Of a DNA stretch of 37,544 nt, positions 1-7,337 are shown piece after piece; the first letter of the stretch is position 1; the number at the start of each line of letters is the position of its first letter. Location: NCBI GenBank assembly GCA_002162985.1, contig MAAD01000207.1, positions 1 to 37,544 on the forward strand. The letters are read 5' to 3'. The position numbers were made by a program, and so were the translations under genes. The stretch comes from Bermanella sp. 47_1433_sub80_T6. GTDB lineage: Bacteria; Pseudomonadota; Gammaproteobacteria; Pseudomonadales; Oceanobacteraceae. A model generated the notes under the pieces. That model was not told where the DNA came from. It made no database searches and saw only the letters and a program-made list of their open reading frames with translations.

Positions 1-648
1 ATAGTCGGCGCTAAAATAGCCCCCATTGATTTTTATGTCCGCCCAAGAATAGCTGCCCCCAAACATCACAGCGTTGAGGTTTTGCTCATCGGTATCGTCA
101 CTTTTCCCCCCTTCCAGTATGGCCCCCACATAACTTTTCACCCCTGACACTTTTTTCATTCTAAACACGATAGCGTGGCCCATACGATAAGGGGTTTGCA
201 AATAGGCTCCAGAGTTGGCCTCAAATACGTTTGCCACATAGGTGCTGTTAACCGGGTTATCTTGCCGGCCTATGGTGATTGAACCTTGTTTGCCTTTAAG
301 GCCCACATTGGCATGACGCACCCTCACATCGGCCAAATCAGTACCAGCATTGGCGCTGGATGAGGTGCTATTGCCCCCTAAACCATCTTTTCGACCAAAA
401 TTATTATCATTGGTGTATTCGGTTTCCAGTTTATAAAAATAGCCCAGACCCGAATTCAGCTTACCTTCGCCTTTAAGGCCTATTCTGTGACCCGCGGTAT
501 TTAATGAAGTATTTTTATCTTCAACATTGGCCAGCACAAAGTGCAGTCGACCATAAACGTTAACACTGGGGGTAGTATCAGCGGCAACGGCTATTACAGA
601 AGAAAATATCAGGTAAAGAAGCAGTGAATAACAAACACCTGGTTTCAT
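1..648 (-). CDS. Gram-negative porin, N-terminal part (gene runs off the left edge)
   Basis: The open frame begins at an ATG at 648-646 and stays open to base 1, giving 216 residues of an incomplete protein; the ORF track omits it because it has no stop. The start is supported by AGGGGAGAAC a few bases upstream. The protein opens with a signal peptide (MKPGVCYSLLLYLIFSSVIAVAA) followed by VNVYGRLHFVLANVED, then alternating beta-strand segments such as GRQDNPVNSTYV and NVGLKGKQGSITIGRQ. These are typical of trimeric general diffusion porins of the OmpC/Porin_4 type, which form beta-barrel channels in the outer membrane. The C-terminal strands lie outside the window. A promoter with a perfect -10 box sits in the 5' leader. 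Substrate preference cannot be read from this fragment. Confidence 0.85.
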   Translation of the reverse strand, partial: MKPGVCYSLLLYLIFSSVIAVAADTTPSVNVYGRLHFVLANVEDKNTSLNTAGHRIGLKGEGKLNSGLGYFYKLETEYTNDNNFGRKDGLGGNSTSSSANAGTDLADVRVRHANVGLKGKQGSITIGRQDNPVNSTYVANVFEANSGAYLQTPYRMGHAIVFRMKKVSGVKSYVGAILEGGKSDDTDEQNLNAVMFGGSYSWADIKINGGYFSADY

Positions 649-748
649 GAGTTCTCCCCTAAATTTAATGGATAAATTTCAGAGTAATGGTGAACTGGTC
701 GGTTAGCGCATTATTCATTCAGTGTAGGTGCCGCCTACAATAGATCAA

Positions 749-776
749 ATTATAGACAGCCAGATCTAATAGCCAA
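749..776 (-). promoter_or_regulatory. Likely sigma70 promoter of the porin gene, with a palindrome over the -35 box
   Basis: On the minus strand TTGGCT (776-771) is followed after 16 nt by a perfect TATAAT (754-749), about 100 nt upstream of the porin ATG. The inverted repeat ATAGCC-AAT-GGCTAT (769-783) covers the -35 hexamer, so it could be an operator. A second small hairpin, TGTAGG-TGCCG-CCTACA (723-739), falls in the predicted leader. The box match is seen; promoter activity and any regulator are inferred. Confidence 0.5.
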
Positions 777-883
777 TGGCTATAAACGAAACATTTTCAT
801 ACGCATAAATTATGAAGGTATAGAAAGGGGCATTTTAAAAAGATTTTTTATTCCACATTAGCGTACCGATCATGCTTGTCAGT

Positions 884-2122
884 TTAATTTTTGGCATTTA
901 ATTCCTTGAGGCGCCGTTGAATCCGCAGGTGCATCAACACTTCCAATATTTGCTTTTTCTGGCTGCGATCGAGCTTGCTGAAACTCAAGCCGTAACACCA
1001 ATCGTTTGCGGTAATGGTCTCTTTAACCAGTATTTTTCCACTGACACATAATGACAAACCAGGATTGATAAGCTTGATTTTTACCTGAATTGAACTGCCT
1101 TTTTTTAAACTCACTGGCACCACAAACCCCATACCGCCTTTGCAAAAGTCCACTACCAAGCCCACTAACGGCTTGCCGTCATACTCTATTTCCACCGGCA
1201 AATTACAGGAGAGTCTGGGGTGAGTACGCCTGGCTAAAAAAAGCGCCCGAAAGAATAGGGCCCGACTTAAAAGCGCCTCGGCGGTCACCTGTAACGAGGA
1301 TCTAAATTTCACCTCTGCGCGCAATTCTCCCTGTGAAGGGTGACTGTTTATCACCCTTACTTTAAGCCGCAAAGCCTGATCTAAATCCGGATGCAGCAAT
1401 TCCACATAATTCAAATTATTGAGGGAAACTTGCTGCTGCCACTGGCCCTTTTTTATTTTTACATGAAAACCAATCAAGCTGATTTCATTGATACACCCCT
1501 GTATCAATAACACTCCCTCACTGTCCGTTAACAAACAGCGAAGATTGGGAATATAATTATGAATGAGATATTTAAGACGGACATCTGTGATCATGGTTCT
1601 TAAAGATTGGCGAGAGTCCCGTTGCAGCAAAGCCAGATAGATATGAAAGCTCAACACCGGCAGGTAACTAAAGGCAATAAGGCCATGCAGGGTTAATAGA
1701 ATACTGCGCACCTCTGGCACATCTATGCCACGCAACAAATACATGGCCAGCCCGGTCAGTGCCATTAATGTCATGATGATGCTGGAGGCATAGAGGAATA
1801 TGCGCTGCTTCACCACCAATTTGTCGGTGCTAATCACATCCCGCTGATGGGCGGGTTTTACCCTCGCTATTATCGTGAGTATTAACACCCCTACCAGCCA
1901 TGCAATACCCAGCTTAAAATGCATGGGCCGCAGGTCTTGCAGCACATATAACCCCATGCCGCTCAATTCAACTAACTGACTAATGCCCAGAATATAAAGC
2001 CCTATGATTGAGGCGGCGTTGTACCAATGCAGCAGGCGAATGCGTCGTGTAAAGCGGGATACTTTTACCCGGCTGGCATGACTGAGCATCTCAAAACCAA
2101 CATCCTGCTCCAGGCGTTGCAT
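884..2122 (-). CDS. Membrane cytochrome b (b561-like) fused to a C-terminal PilZ domain
   Basis: The ORF track starts at a GTG (2131), but the ATG at 2122 has GGTGGAG eight bases upstream, so I start there (412 aa; residue numbers below use the 415-aa ORF). Residues 30-170 form four membrane helices with histidines at 35, 71, 149 and 163, the pattern of a diheme b-type cytochrome that passes electrons to or from a periplasmic partner. Residues 195-290 may be a degenerate PilZ-like barrel (NEISLIG resembles the DxSxxG signature). Residues 301-385 look like a true PilZ c-di-GMP receptor, with RxxxR at 302-306 and DFCKGG at 328-333 (Cys replacing the usual Ser). The pentaheme lipoprotein gene lies 62 bp upstream on the same strand, so the two probably form one operon and one redox module. 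The fusion architecture is unusual. Heme and c-di-GMP binding are inferred from motifs only. Confidence 0.75.
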   Translation of the reverse strand: MQRLEQDVGFEMLSHASRVKVSRFTRRIRLLHWYNAASIIGLYILGISQLVELSGMGLYVLQDLRPMHFKLGIAWLVGVLILTIIARVKPAHQRDVISTDKLVVKQRIFLYASSIIMTLMALTGLAMYLLRGIDVPEVRSILLTLHGLIAFSYLPVLSFHIYLALLQRDSRQSLRTMITDVRLKYLIHNYIPNLRCLLTDSEGVLLIQGCINEISLIGFHVKIKKGQWQQQVSLNNLNYVELLHPDLDQALRLKVRVINSHPSQGELRAEVKFRSSLQVTAEALLSRALFFRALFLARRTHPRLSCNLPVEIEYDGKPLVGLVVDFCKGGMGFVVPVSLKKGSSIQVKIKLINPGLSLCVSGKILVKETITANDWCYGLSFSKLDRSQKKQILEVLMHLRIQRRLKELNAKN

Positions 2123-2184
2123 GTTAAACACTCCACCAGGTTAAGATGCAATTAAGCTTAGCCACCACAGAGCGCTGCTTTTGA

Positions 2185-2748
2185 TTACAATAATTCATGG
2201 CTGTTCATGTCATGATAATTTGAATAATCTTTCCCGCCCTTACTGTGACAAGATACACAGGCTGCATTTTTTGAAAATACTGGGTACGAGTATTCGTCTA
2301 ACAGGTCATGGGCGTAATCTGTGTCGGAGCGGCCATGATTATGGCAATGATTGCAGGATACTATTTTAAAACTCTGTTGATTTGTTAAGTCCTGATGACA
2401 CTCCACACAGGCCAAAGATTGATGATAGGTTTTTTCCTTATAAGGGAAAATACTGGCGTGACGGGTGGCAAACAGGGTTTTGCGCCATCCAAGGAAACTC
2501 GGCTGATGGCAACGATTACAAGTACCCAGGTCACCATGGCTGTCTACCTGATTAGCGTGACAACTGTCGCAGCGCCTTTGTAATCCGAAGTAGTTCAGTT
2601 CAAGATCCCCCAGTACACCACGCCCATGGCCAAACAAACCCACCTGAAAATACATTTCATGAGGTGCAGGGTGAACCCTGGGGTCGCTACAAGCACTGGT
2701 TAACACCATAACAACCGCTAACCAGCCTAATGGGTTTATATTTGCCAT
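2185..2748 (-). CDS. Pentaheme c-type cytochrome lipoprotein
   Basis: This 187-aa protein has a lipoprotein signal (LTSAC, lipid-bearing Cys20) and five CXXCH heme-c motifs: CDSCH (60-64), CNRCH (77-81), CVECH (114-118), CNHCH (132-136) and CVSCH (164-168). Extra histidines between them (H71, H97, H109, H147) could be distal ligands. It should be a periplasm-facing, membrane-anchored multiheme electron carrier of the cytochrome c3/c7-like type. It lies directly upstream of the cytochrome b-PilZ gene on the same strand, so the b-type protein is its likely redox partner. No clear Shine-Dalgarno precedes the ATG. The terminal electron acceptor is unknown. Confidence 0.85.
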   Translation of the reverse strand: MANINPLGWLAVVMVLTSACSDPRVHPAPHEMYFQVGLFGHGRGVLGDLELNYFGLQRRCDSCHANQVDSHGDLGTCNRCHQPSFLGWRKTLFATRHASIFPYKEKTYHQSLACVECHQDLTNQQSFKIVSCNHCHNHGRSDTDYAHDLLDEYSYPVFSKNAACVSCHSKGGKDYSNYHDMNSHELL

Positions 2749-2937
2749 ACAGCTAACTATAGTCTTATAAACCTAAAGGCCCTTAGATGCTCTTTTGCCT
2801 CTATTAATGAAAACTTTATAACTGGTAACTATAACCAGTACCCTTGCGCAATATGAGCTTGCGGAACATGGCAAAACACCTAAGCTAAAATGGATACTAG
2901 GTAGCAACTATTCAGCGCATAAATGAAGGGGATAGCC

Positions 2938-3288
2938 ATGAAACACGTGTTTGCTATTTTGGTACTGGGATTAATTTGTGTCTCTGGAGTATCTGCCCTC
3001 GTAGTGGAAGAAAGTTTAGACACACCACTAAGAAGCAGTGAGAAGATGGCTTTTGAGGACGCGGTTAAGCTCAGTAAAGATATCGCCACCGGCAACAATG
3101 AAGATGCCATGGGCGAGGCCTCCATTGAGTGCCCGGAAGACAATCACCCCTCTTTTGTCGTTATGAACATCAGCATCAATAGCTTTTGGCTGGCAGATGC
3201 TAAATCCCCTAACGACAAACGCTACAGCGGTACCATCAACTATTCCCTTAAGTGCTCCCACGATCGAAGTGGTGGGGGGGATCGCTAG
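2938..3288 (+). CDS. Small secreted protein of unknown function
   Basis: The start is the second Met of the listed ORF, because AAGGGGAT lies just upstream of the ATG at 2938 (116 aa). An N-terminal signal peptide (MKHVFAILVLGLICVSGVSA) is followed by a mostly polar mature part of about 95 residues containing two cysteines (ECPED and LKCSHD) that could form a disulfide. I recognise no family. It sits between two cytochrome genes and runs in the same direction as the cytochrome c' gene 47 bp downstream, so a periplasmic role alongside that protein is possible. Note that the C-terminus reads through a G-rich run (GGGGGGATCG), a place where a sequencing slip would change the end. Confidence 0.6.
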   Translation: MKHVFAILVLGLICVSGVSALVVEESLDTPLRSSEKMAFEDAVKLSKDIATGNNEDAMGEASIECPEDNHPSFVVMNISINSFWLADAKSPNDKRYSGTINYSLKCSHDRSGGGDR

Positions 3289-3335
3289 TGGCCAATATCC
3301 CAAGCTCATAATTGGCCACCTCACAGGGTAACCCT

Positions 3336-3839
3336 ATGAATGTTCATCACAAGCTATTGGTTTCATTACCCCTCATATTATTATTGAGCCTCAGCGGGTT
3401 TACCCTGAGCTCGCAGGTTTACGCCTCTGATAAAGACCGCTCATCCATGATGCGTTACAGAAACCTGTTTATGGAAACCAAGGGCAAACACGCCAAGGCC
3501 ATTAAACTGCTTATTAAAAGCAAATTATCCCTCAAACATATTATTACCCATGGAGAAGCCCTGGCCGCCATGGCCGATGACATGTTGATATTGTTTCCAG
3601 CTGGCACCGCCGGAGGCAAGTCTCGTGTTACCGATAATATTTGGGATAAAAACGGCAAACTCACCGATGATTTTGTGGCCAAGGTCACCGACATGCGCAG
3701 CCAGGCGAGGGAGTTTGTACGGGTGGCTAAAGAAGGTAACTACAAAAAAATTAAGAAACAGATGGGGCGCTTTGCCAATAAAGGGTGTCGTAGTTGCCAT
3801 ACCGATTATCGCGGGGAGGAATTTGAGCCTAAAAAATAA
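3336..3839 (+). CDS. Periplasmic cytochrome c' family protein
   Basis: I start at the ATG at 3336 rather than the upstream TTG of the ORF track; the protein is then 167 aa. A signal peptide (ending near SSQVYA) precedes an all-helical domain, and a single heme-attachment motif CRSCH lies close to the C-terminus (GCRSCHTDYRGEEF). This is the layout of cytochrome c', a four-helix bundle whose high-spin heme usually binds NO or CO rather than carrying electrons in bulk. The phrase ILFPAGTAGGKSRVTDNIW fits the family's helix B/C region. It is probably co-transcribed with the small secreted protein upstream. Involvement in NO handling is family knowledge, not shown here. Confidence 0.85.
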   Translation: MNVHHKLLVSLPLILLLSLSGFTLSSQVYASDKDRSSMMRYRNLFMETKGKHAKAIKLLIKSKLSLKHIITHGEALAAMADDMLILFPAGTAGGKSRVTDNIWDKNGKLTDDFVAKVTDMRSQAREFVRVAKEGNYKKIKKQMGRFANKGCRSCHTDYRGEEFEPKK

Positions 3840-3867
3840 CGACGTAAATATTCATTCTTACGCCGTT
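3831..3867 (-). terminator. Likely intrinsic terminator for the minus-strand membrane protein gene
   Basis: On the minus strand AACGGCGTAA and TTACGTCGTT form a 10-bp stem with one mismatch around a 10-nt loop, followed by ATTTTTT. It lies between the convergent cytochrome c' gene and the 3884-4222 gene, overlapping the cytochrome stop codon. Confidence 0.6.
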
Positions 3868-3883
3868 ATACAAAACAATATAA

Positions 3884-4222
3884 TTAGGCTGTTTTTTTAC
3901 TGCTCCAAAAGGCTTGCACCGTTAAGATTAGCGCCCCTAGAAACAGGGCCAACATCAAGGGGACAACACCCTGCATGGCAGCCTTACTGCCATGGGTGAG
4001 CAGTTCACCCAAACTAACAATAAACGCTGGGGCCAGGGAAAACGTGCCCTCTATGGTATGACTGGCGGGCGTAAACAAAATCACCGCCGCCACCATGCGA
4101 GTGTAATTACGTAAATCAACACTATTCCAGTATTTAGTGAATTTCACTACACAATAATACATACCTACGGCCGCGGCCAAATAGGCTATCCAGGTATACT
4201 GATAGGTAAGGTAATACGCCAT
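3884..4222 (-). CDS. Small inner-membrane protein, unknown function
   Basis: This 112-aa protein has three apparent membrane helices: residues about 8-28 (YTWIAYLAAAVGMYYCVV), 42-55 (MVAAVILFTP) with an amphipathic stretch after it, and 84-106 (VVPLMLALFLGALILTVQAF). It ends with a short basic tail (SSKKTA). No catalytic or binding motif is evident. It follows ycgN by only six bases on the same strand, so it is probably translated from the rnd-ycgL-ycgN transcript. I recall similar small membrane proteins in other marine gammaproteobacteria but cannot name a function. Confidence 0.7.
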   Translation of the reverse strand: MAYYLTYQYTWIAYLAAAVGMYYCVVKFTKYWNSVDLRNYTRMVAAVILFTPASHTIEGTFSLAPAFIVSLGELLTHGSKAAMQGVVPLMLALFLGALILTVQAFWSSKKTA

Positions 4223-4228
4223 TAACTT

Positions 4229-4675
4229 TTATTCCATGCAAATAATGTGGTCTTGCCAATCGTCTTCCGGGATTTTGTCATCCGGAATGCCCTTGTTACG
4301 CATGGACTGATTGCGTTTATGTATTAAATCTTTGTCACCGCTTCTAAGGTGATGCCATTTAGGTAAGGGTTTACCCTCACTAATGAGGCGATACGAACAA
4401 CTGGACGGAAGCCAGTGAAATTCTTTCACATCTTCAGGCTTAAGCCATACACAGTTAGGCACCAGTTCCTGGCGTCGTTTGTATTCAGTGCAGTTACAGT
4501 TATCACGATCCAGGTAACGGCACACTATTTCTGTATAGTGAACCTCACCCGTGTCCTCGTCTTCGAGCTTGTGCAGACAACACTTAGCGCAGCCATCGCA
4601 CAAACTTTCCCACTGTTGTTTGTTCATTTCCATTAACGGGATGGTTTCCCAAAATGGTTTTTCTTTATTAGCCAT
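4229..4675 (-). CDS. ycgN: YcgN/UPF0260 cysteine-cluster protein
   Basis: The 148-aa length and motifs match the YcgN (UPF0260) family: PFWETIPLMEMNKQQWESLCDGCAKCCLHKLEDEDTGE at the N-terminus, then CRYLDRDNCNCTEYKRR and a conserved WLPSSCSYRL. The CDGCAKCC and CNC cysteines suggest a metal site, probably zinc or iron-sulfur; the family's biochemical role is not established. It lies downstream of ycgL, as in many gammaproteobacteria, which supports the identification. Confidence 0.9.
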   Translation of the reverse strand: MANKEKPFWETIPLMEMNKQQWESLCDGCAKCCLHKLEDEDTGEVHYTEIVCRYLDRDNCNCTEYKRRQELVPNCVWLKPEDVKEFHWLPSSCSYRLISEGKPLPKWHHLRSGDKDLIHKRNQSMRNKGIPDDKIPEDDWQDHIICME

Positions 4676-4710
4676 GACGATTACCGTTTACGCTTTCTTT
4701 ATACTAAAAT

Positions 4711-5007
4711 TCACAATATGTCGGTGTATTTTGACGAACTGTCTTTGTGAATATCCAGCATGTAATCTTCACGTACCGGAGGTAACTGTAAGTAGAAGCC
4801 CTTCACTTTTATTTCAGTCATGACTTTTTTGGCATCGGCACGGCCCAGTTTTTTGTCTTCACTAATGGGCAGACCCATGACTTCTTTAGGCACACCAAAC
4901 ATCTTAAGTAACTCAACAGGCACACGTTTAAGGCCTTCAAGACGATCTGTGTATAAATACATCTCGTCTTTTTTAGGGCTACGCCACACGGTCAATAACT
5001 GCTTCAT
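4711..5007 (-). CDS. ycgL: YcgL family protein
   Basis: I start at the internal ATG at 5007 because AGGTGACAGT immediately precedes it; the listed ORF adds seven residues derived from that leader. The 98-aa protein begins MKQLLTVWRSPKKDEMYLYTD and carries the conserved LPVELLKMFG-like block (VPVELLKMFGVPKEVMGLPIS) and GFYLQLPP of the YcgL family. The family has a small alpha/beta fold of unknown activity and usually neighbours rnd, as here. The leader that supplies its ribosome binding site is a diverged copy of the rnd 3' end. Confidence 0.9.
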   Translation of the reverse strand: MKQLLTVWRSPKKDEMYLYTDRLEGLKRVPVELLKMFGVPKEVMGLPISEDKKLGRADAKKVMTEIKVKGFYLQLPPVREDYMLDIHKDSSSKYTDIL

Positions 5008-5127
5008 ACTGTCACCTGGATAATTCATTTAATAATTAAAAACAGTTGGCTGCTTATAGTAGGCCGCCGGTAACTGCTTGCTATTATTACCTGGATAATT
5101 GATTTAATAATTGAACAAGTGGCTGAG
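4990..5127. repeat. Degenerate tandem duplication (~75 bp period) of the rnd/ycgL junction
   Basis: Copy A (about 4990-5052) and copy B (about 5065-5125) share AACTGCTT, ACCTGGATAATT, ATTTAATAATT and GGCTG in the same order with a 75-bp offset. In copy B the rnd coding end is intact and the ycgL start has decayed (AGCAAGCAGTTACC in place of ATGAAGCAGTTATTGACC). In copy A the rnd end is frameshifted and the ycgL start is intact. Each gene therefore uses a different copy. Confidence 0.65.
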
Positions 5128-6211
5128 CCACCACAGTTTGACGCCATCCTTGCCAAGCATCTGGAATTTCATAGGGGCCGGTTGAGTAGCCATCCCGTAA
5201 CATTTTTTCCAATGGTTTTTTTCTGGCCAATATTTCCGGCGGAACGTTCATTTCTTCCGCTAACTCATTAACCAGTTTGCGCATTTGTTTAAACCACTCC
5301 CCGGCGGCCTGGGATAATGGCCGAGCTAAGGGACTCGGCCATTGATCCTTATCCATATCTTTACAAGATTGAATAAGCTCAACAATCATCTTGCCTTCTT
5401 TTTTCAAGGTGGCATGACGCAAACCTTTAATGTGGCTTAGTTGCTCTATCGTCTGGGGGAGGCGCAATGCCATGTCCATTAAGATATCGTCTTTCACCAA
5501 GTGGCCACGAGGCTTGTTAACTTCCTTGCAGCGCACCTCGCGCCAAGTTACTAACTGCGCTAGCACATTTAATTGGTGAGACTTTAACGTCCAGGCTTTT
5601 TTAATGCGCTCATGGCTGTAGCCCCGCTGCTGATTAATAAGCCAGTCGTCTAACACTCGATTGCAGTCTTCTTGTAGCCATTCCAGCCGACCTAATTCAC
5701 GCAGTTTTTGGGTAAGCTTGTCTGTCATGGGCAACAGGTGGTTTACATCTTCCACCGCATAATGAATTTGGCTGTCCGTTAACGGACGCTTCAGCCAATC
5801 GCTGCGGGTCTCGCCTTTTTCAAGGTCCACATCCAGTAAGTTTTTTACCAGCTTCTGATAACCCATGATGCCACCCAGGCTGGCCATGCACGCCGCTAAC
5901 TGGGTATCAAAAATGGGACGCGGCAACACGCCAAGACTGTTAAAAAAAACATCCAGATCTTCGCTGGGACTGTGCAGGACTTTCAATACCGTTTCACAGC
6001 TGAAGACGTCAGCCAATGGCTGCCATTGATCAATTTTTGTGGGATCGATTAAAAAACTCTGACGACCATCGTTGATTTGAATCAAAGCCAGAATGGGATA
6101 AAAGGTATCCACGCGCATAAATTCGCTGTCCAGGGCAATGCGATCTAATAGCAGCCATTGCTCGGCCACTTCGGCCAAGGATTCATTACTTTGAATGTAA
6201 ATGTGGGACAT
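5087..6211 (-). CDS. rnd: Ribonuclease D
   Basis: The ATG at 6211 gives 374 aa, essentially the E. coli RNase D length; the listed TTG start five codons upstream is unnecessary. Domains: a DEDD-type 3'-5' exonuclease at residues 1-175 and HRDC-type helical domains after about 205. The metal-binding residues line up with the E. coli positions: D28 and E30 in LDSEF, D85 in SPSEDLDVF, Y151 and D155 in HYAVEDVNHLL. The enzyme trims 3' ends of tRNA precursors and other stable RNAs in the cytoplasm. It lies between recR and ycgL on the same strand, with no strong Shine-Dalgarno. Confidence 0.95.
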   Translation of the reverse strand: MSHIYIQSNESLAEVAEQWLLLDRIALDSEFMRVDTFYPILALIQINDGRQSFLIDPTKIDQWQPLADVFSCETVLKVLHSPSEDLDVFFNSLGVLPRPIFDTQLAACMASLGGIMGYQKLVKNLLDVDLEKGETRSDWLKRPLTDSQIHYAVEDVNHLLPMTDKLTQKLRELGRLEWLQEDCNRVLDDWLINQQRGYSHERIKKAWTLKSHQLNVLAQLVTWREVRCKEVNKPRGHLVKDDILMDMALRLPQTIEQLSHIKGLRHATLKKEGKMIVELIQSCKDMDKDQWPSPLARPLSQAAGEWFKQMRKLVNELAEEMNVPPEILARKKPLEKMLRDGYSTGPYEIPDAWQGWRQTVVAQPLVQLLNQLSR

Positions 6212-6266
6212 AAAAATTAGTTTCAACTATTAGTGGGTCAGAGTGTTAGTAATACGATTCTCTTTA

Positions 6267-6302
6267 TCAGGAGATGTCGATGCGCCCGCCAAGAACATGG
6301 CC
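6267..6302 (-). pseudogene. Decayed second copy of the recR 3' end
   Basis: Downstream of the real recR stop, the minus strand reads GHVLGGRIDIS-stop (stop at 6267-6269), matching the true RecR ending [10 protein letters not shown]-stop with seven of ten identical residues. The offset between the two stops is 72 bp, and the DNA resembles the real copy (AGGAGATGTCGATGCG versus AGGAGATATCTATGCG on the plus strand). It has no start and sits in the recR-rnd spacer, so it is a relic, not a gene. Confidence 0.6.
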
Positions 6303-6338
6303 AGCATGTCATTAACACTGGCTATTTTCATATTCGAT

Positions 6339-6938
6339 CTAGGAGATATCTATGCGACCGGCTATGGCATGAGCCAAAGTGCCACCGTCTACATATTCCA
6401 GCTCACCGCCCAAGGGCACACCATGAGCGATACGACTCACTACCACATCCAAACTGAATAACAATTGCTGGATGTACTGAGCGGTGGCTTCCCCTTCTAC
6501 TGTGGGGTTGGTGGCCAGGATCACTTCTTTCACCTGGTTGTTTATCACCAGAGCCTTCAACTTATCCAGCCCTAACGCATCCGGGCCAATGCCTTCGATG
6601 GGGGACAGGCGTCCAAACAAGACAAAATAACGGCCGCGGAATCCGGTTTGCTCTATGGCCAATACTTCGGCCGGAGTTTCCACCACACACAACTGCTCAT
6701 GATTGCGTTTGGCATCGTCACACACCGGGCATAACTCATTTTCGGTGAGGTTGCGGCACTGTTGGCAATGCCCCACTTTTTCTAGCGCTTCACTTAAGTG
6801 CTGCACTAACATGGCGGCACCGGCTTTGTCTTTTTCTAACAAATACAAAGCCAAACGCTGGGCCGATTTAGGACCCACCCCGGGCAAGATAGTGAGAGAC
6901 GTCACTAACTGATTAATTAACGGGCTAAGGGATGCCAT
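6339..6938 (-). CDS. recR: Recombination mediator RecR
   Basis: The 199-aa product has the standard RecR length and order: an N-terminal helix-hairpin-helix ([19 protein letters not shown]), a four-cysteine zinc finger (C58, C61, C70, C73; [16 protein letters not shown]), and a Toprim domain with [15 protein letters not shown] and the end ...[12 protein letters not shown]. RecR works with RecF and RecO to load RecA at single-strand gaps. The gene follows ybaB by 23 bp and completes the dnaX-ybaB-recR block found across gammaproteobacteria. Confidence 0.96.
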   Translation of the reverse strand: MASLSPLINQLVTSLTILPGVGPKSAQRLALYLLEKDKAGAAMLVQHLSEALEKVGHCQQCRNLTENELCPVCDDAKRNHEQLCVVETPAEVLAIEQTGFRGRYFVLFGRLSPIEGIGPDALGLDKLKALVINNQVKEVILATNPTVEGEATAQYIQQLLFSLDVVVSRIAHGVPLGGELEYVDGGTLAHAIAGRIDIS

Positions 6939-6961
6939 TGATAAATACCTACTGCTTTAGC

Positions 6962-7288
6962 CTAGAAAGGCAGCTTCATGCCACCGGGTAGACCCATGCC
7001 TTGCGTCATGGAACCCATCTTCTCGGAGGACGTGGCTTCAATCTTACGCACCGCATCATTAACCGCTGCGGCCAACAAATCTTCGATGATCTCTTTATCT
7101 TCTTCCATTAGGGAGTCATCCAAAGACACACTTTTCACATCGTGACGACCTGTCATTACCACTTTTACCAAACCACCGCCAGACTCACCCTCGGTGACGG
7201 CGTTGGCCAACTCTTCCTGAGCCTTTTGCATTTTTTCTTGCATTTTTTGCGCTTGCTTCATCAAGCCGCCCATGCCGCCTTTCATCAT
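6962..7288 (-). CDS. ybaB: YbaB/EbfC nucleoid-associated protein
   Basis: This 108-aa protein starts [29 protein letters not shown] and continues with [27 protein letters not shown], the signatures of the YbaB/EbfC DNA-binding dimer. A long N-terminal coiled coil (residues 8-35) and a C-terminal helix with the Gly/Pro-rich tail LPGGMKLPF are visible. A Shine-Dalgarno (AGAGGAAATC) precedes the ATG. It lies 49 bp downstream of dnaX and just before recR, probably on one transcript. Confidence 0.95.
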   Translation of the reverse strand: MMKGGMGGLMKQAQKMQEKMQKAQEELANAVTEGESGGGLVKVVMTGRHDVKSVSLDDSLMEEDKEIIEDLLAAAVNDAVRKIEATSSEKMGSMTQGMGLPGGMKLPF

Positions 7289-7337
7289 GTTGATTTCCTC
7301 TAAATTCTATTATTTAAATAACGGTTAAACCTGAAAA

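Noticed and set aside
3028-3324. 98-aa minus-strand ORF over the small secreted protein gene
   Set aside because: The plus-strand frame has a signal peptide and a good ribosome binding site; the minus frame has neither.
6233-6461. Plus-strand ORFs of 74 and 72 aa over the recR end
   Set aside because: They read antisense through the recR 3' end and its relic.
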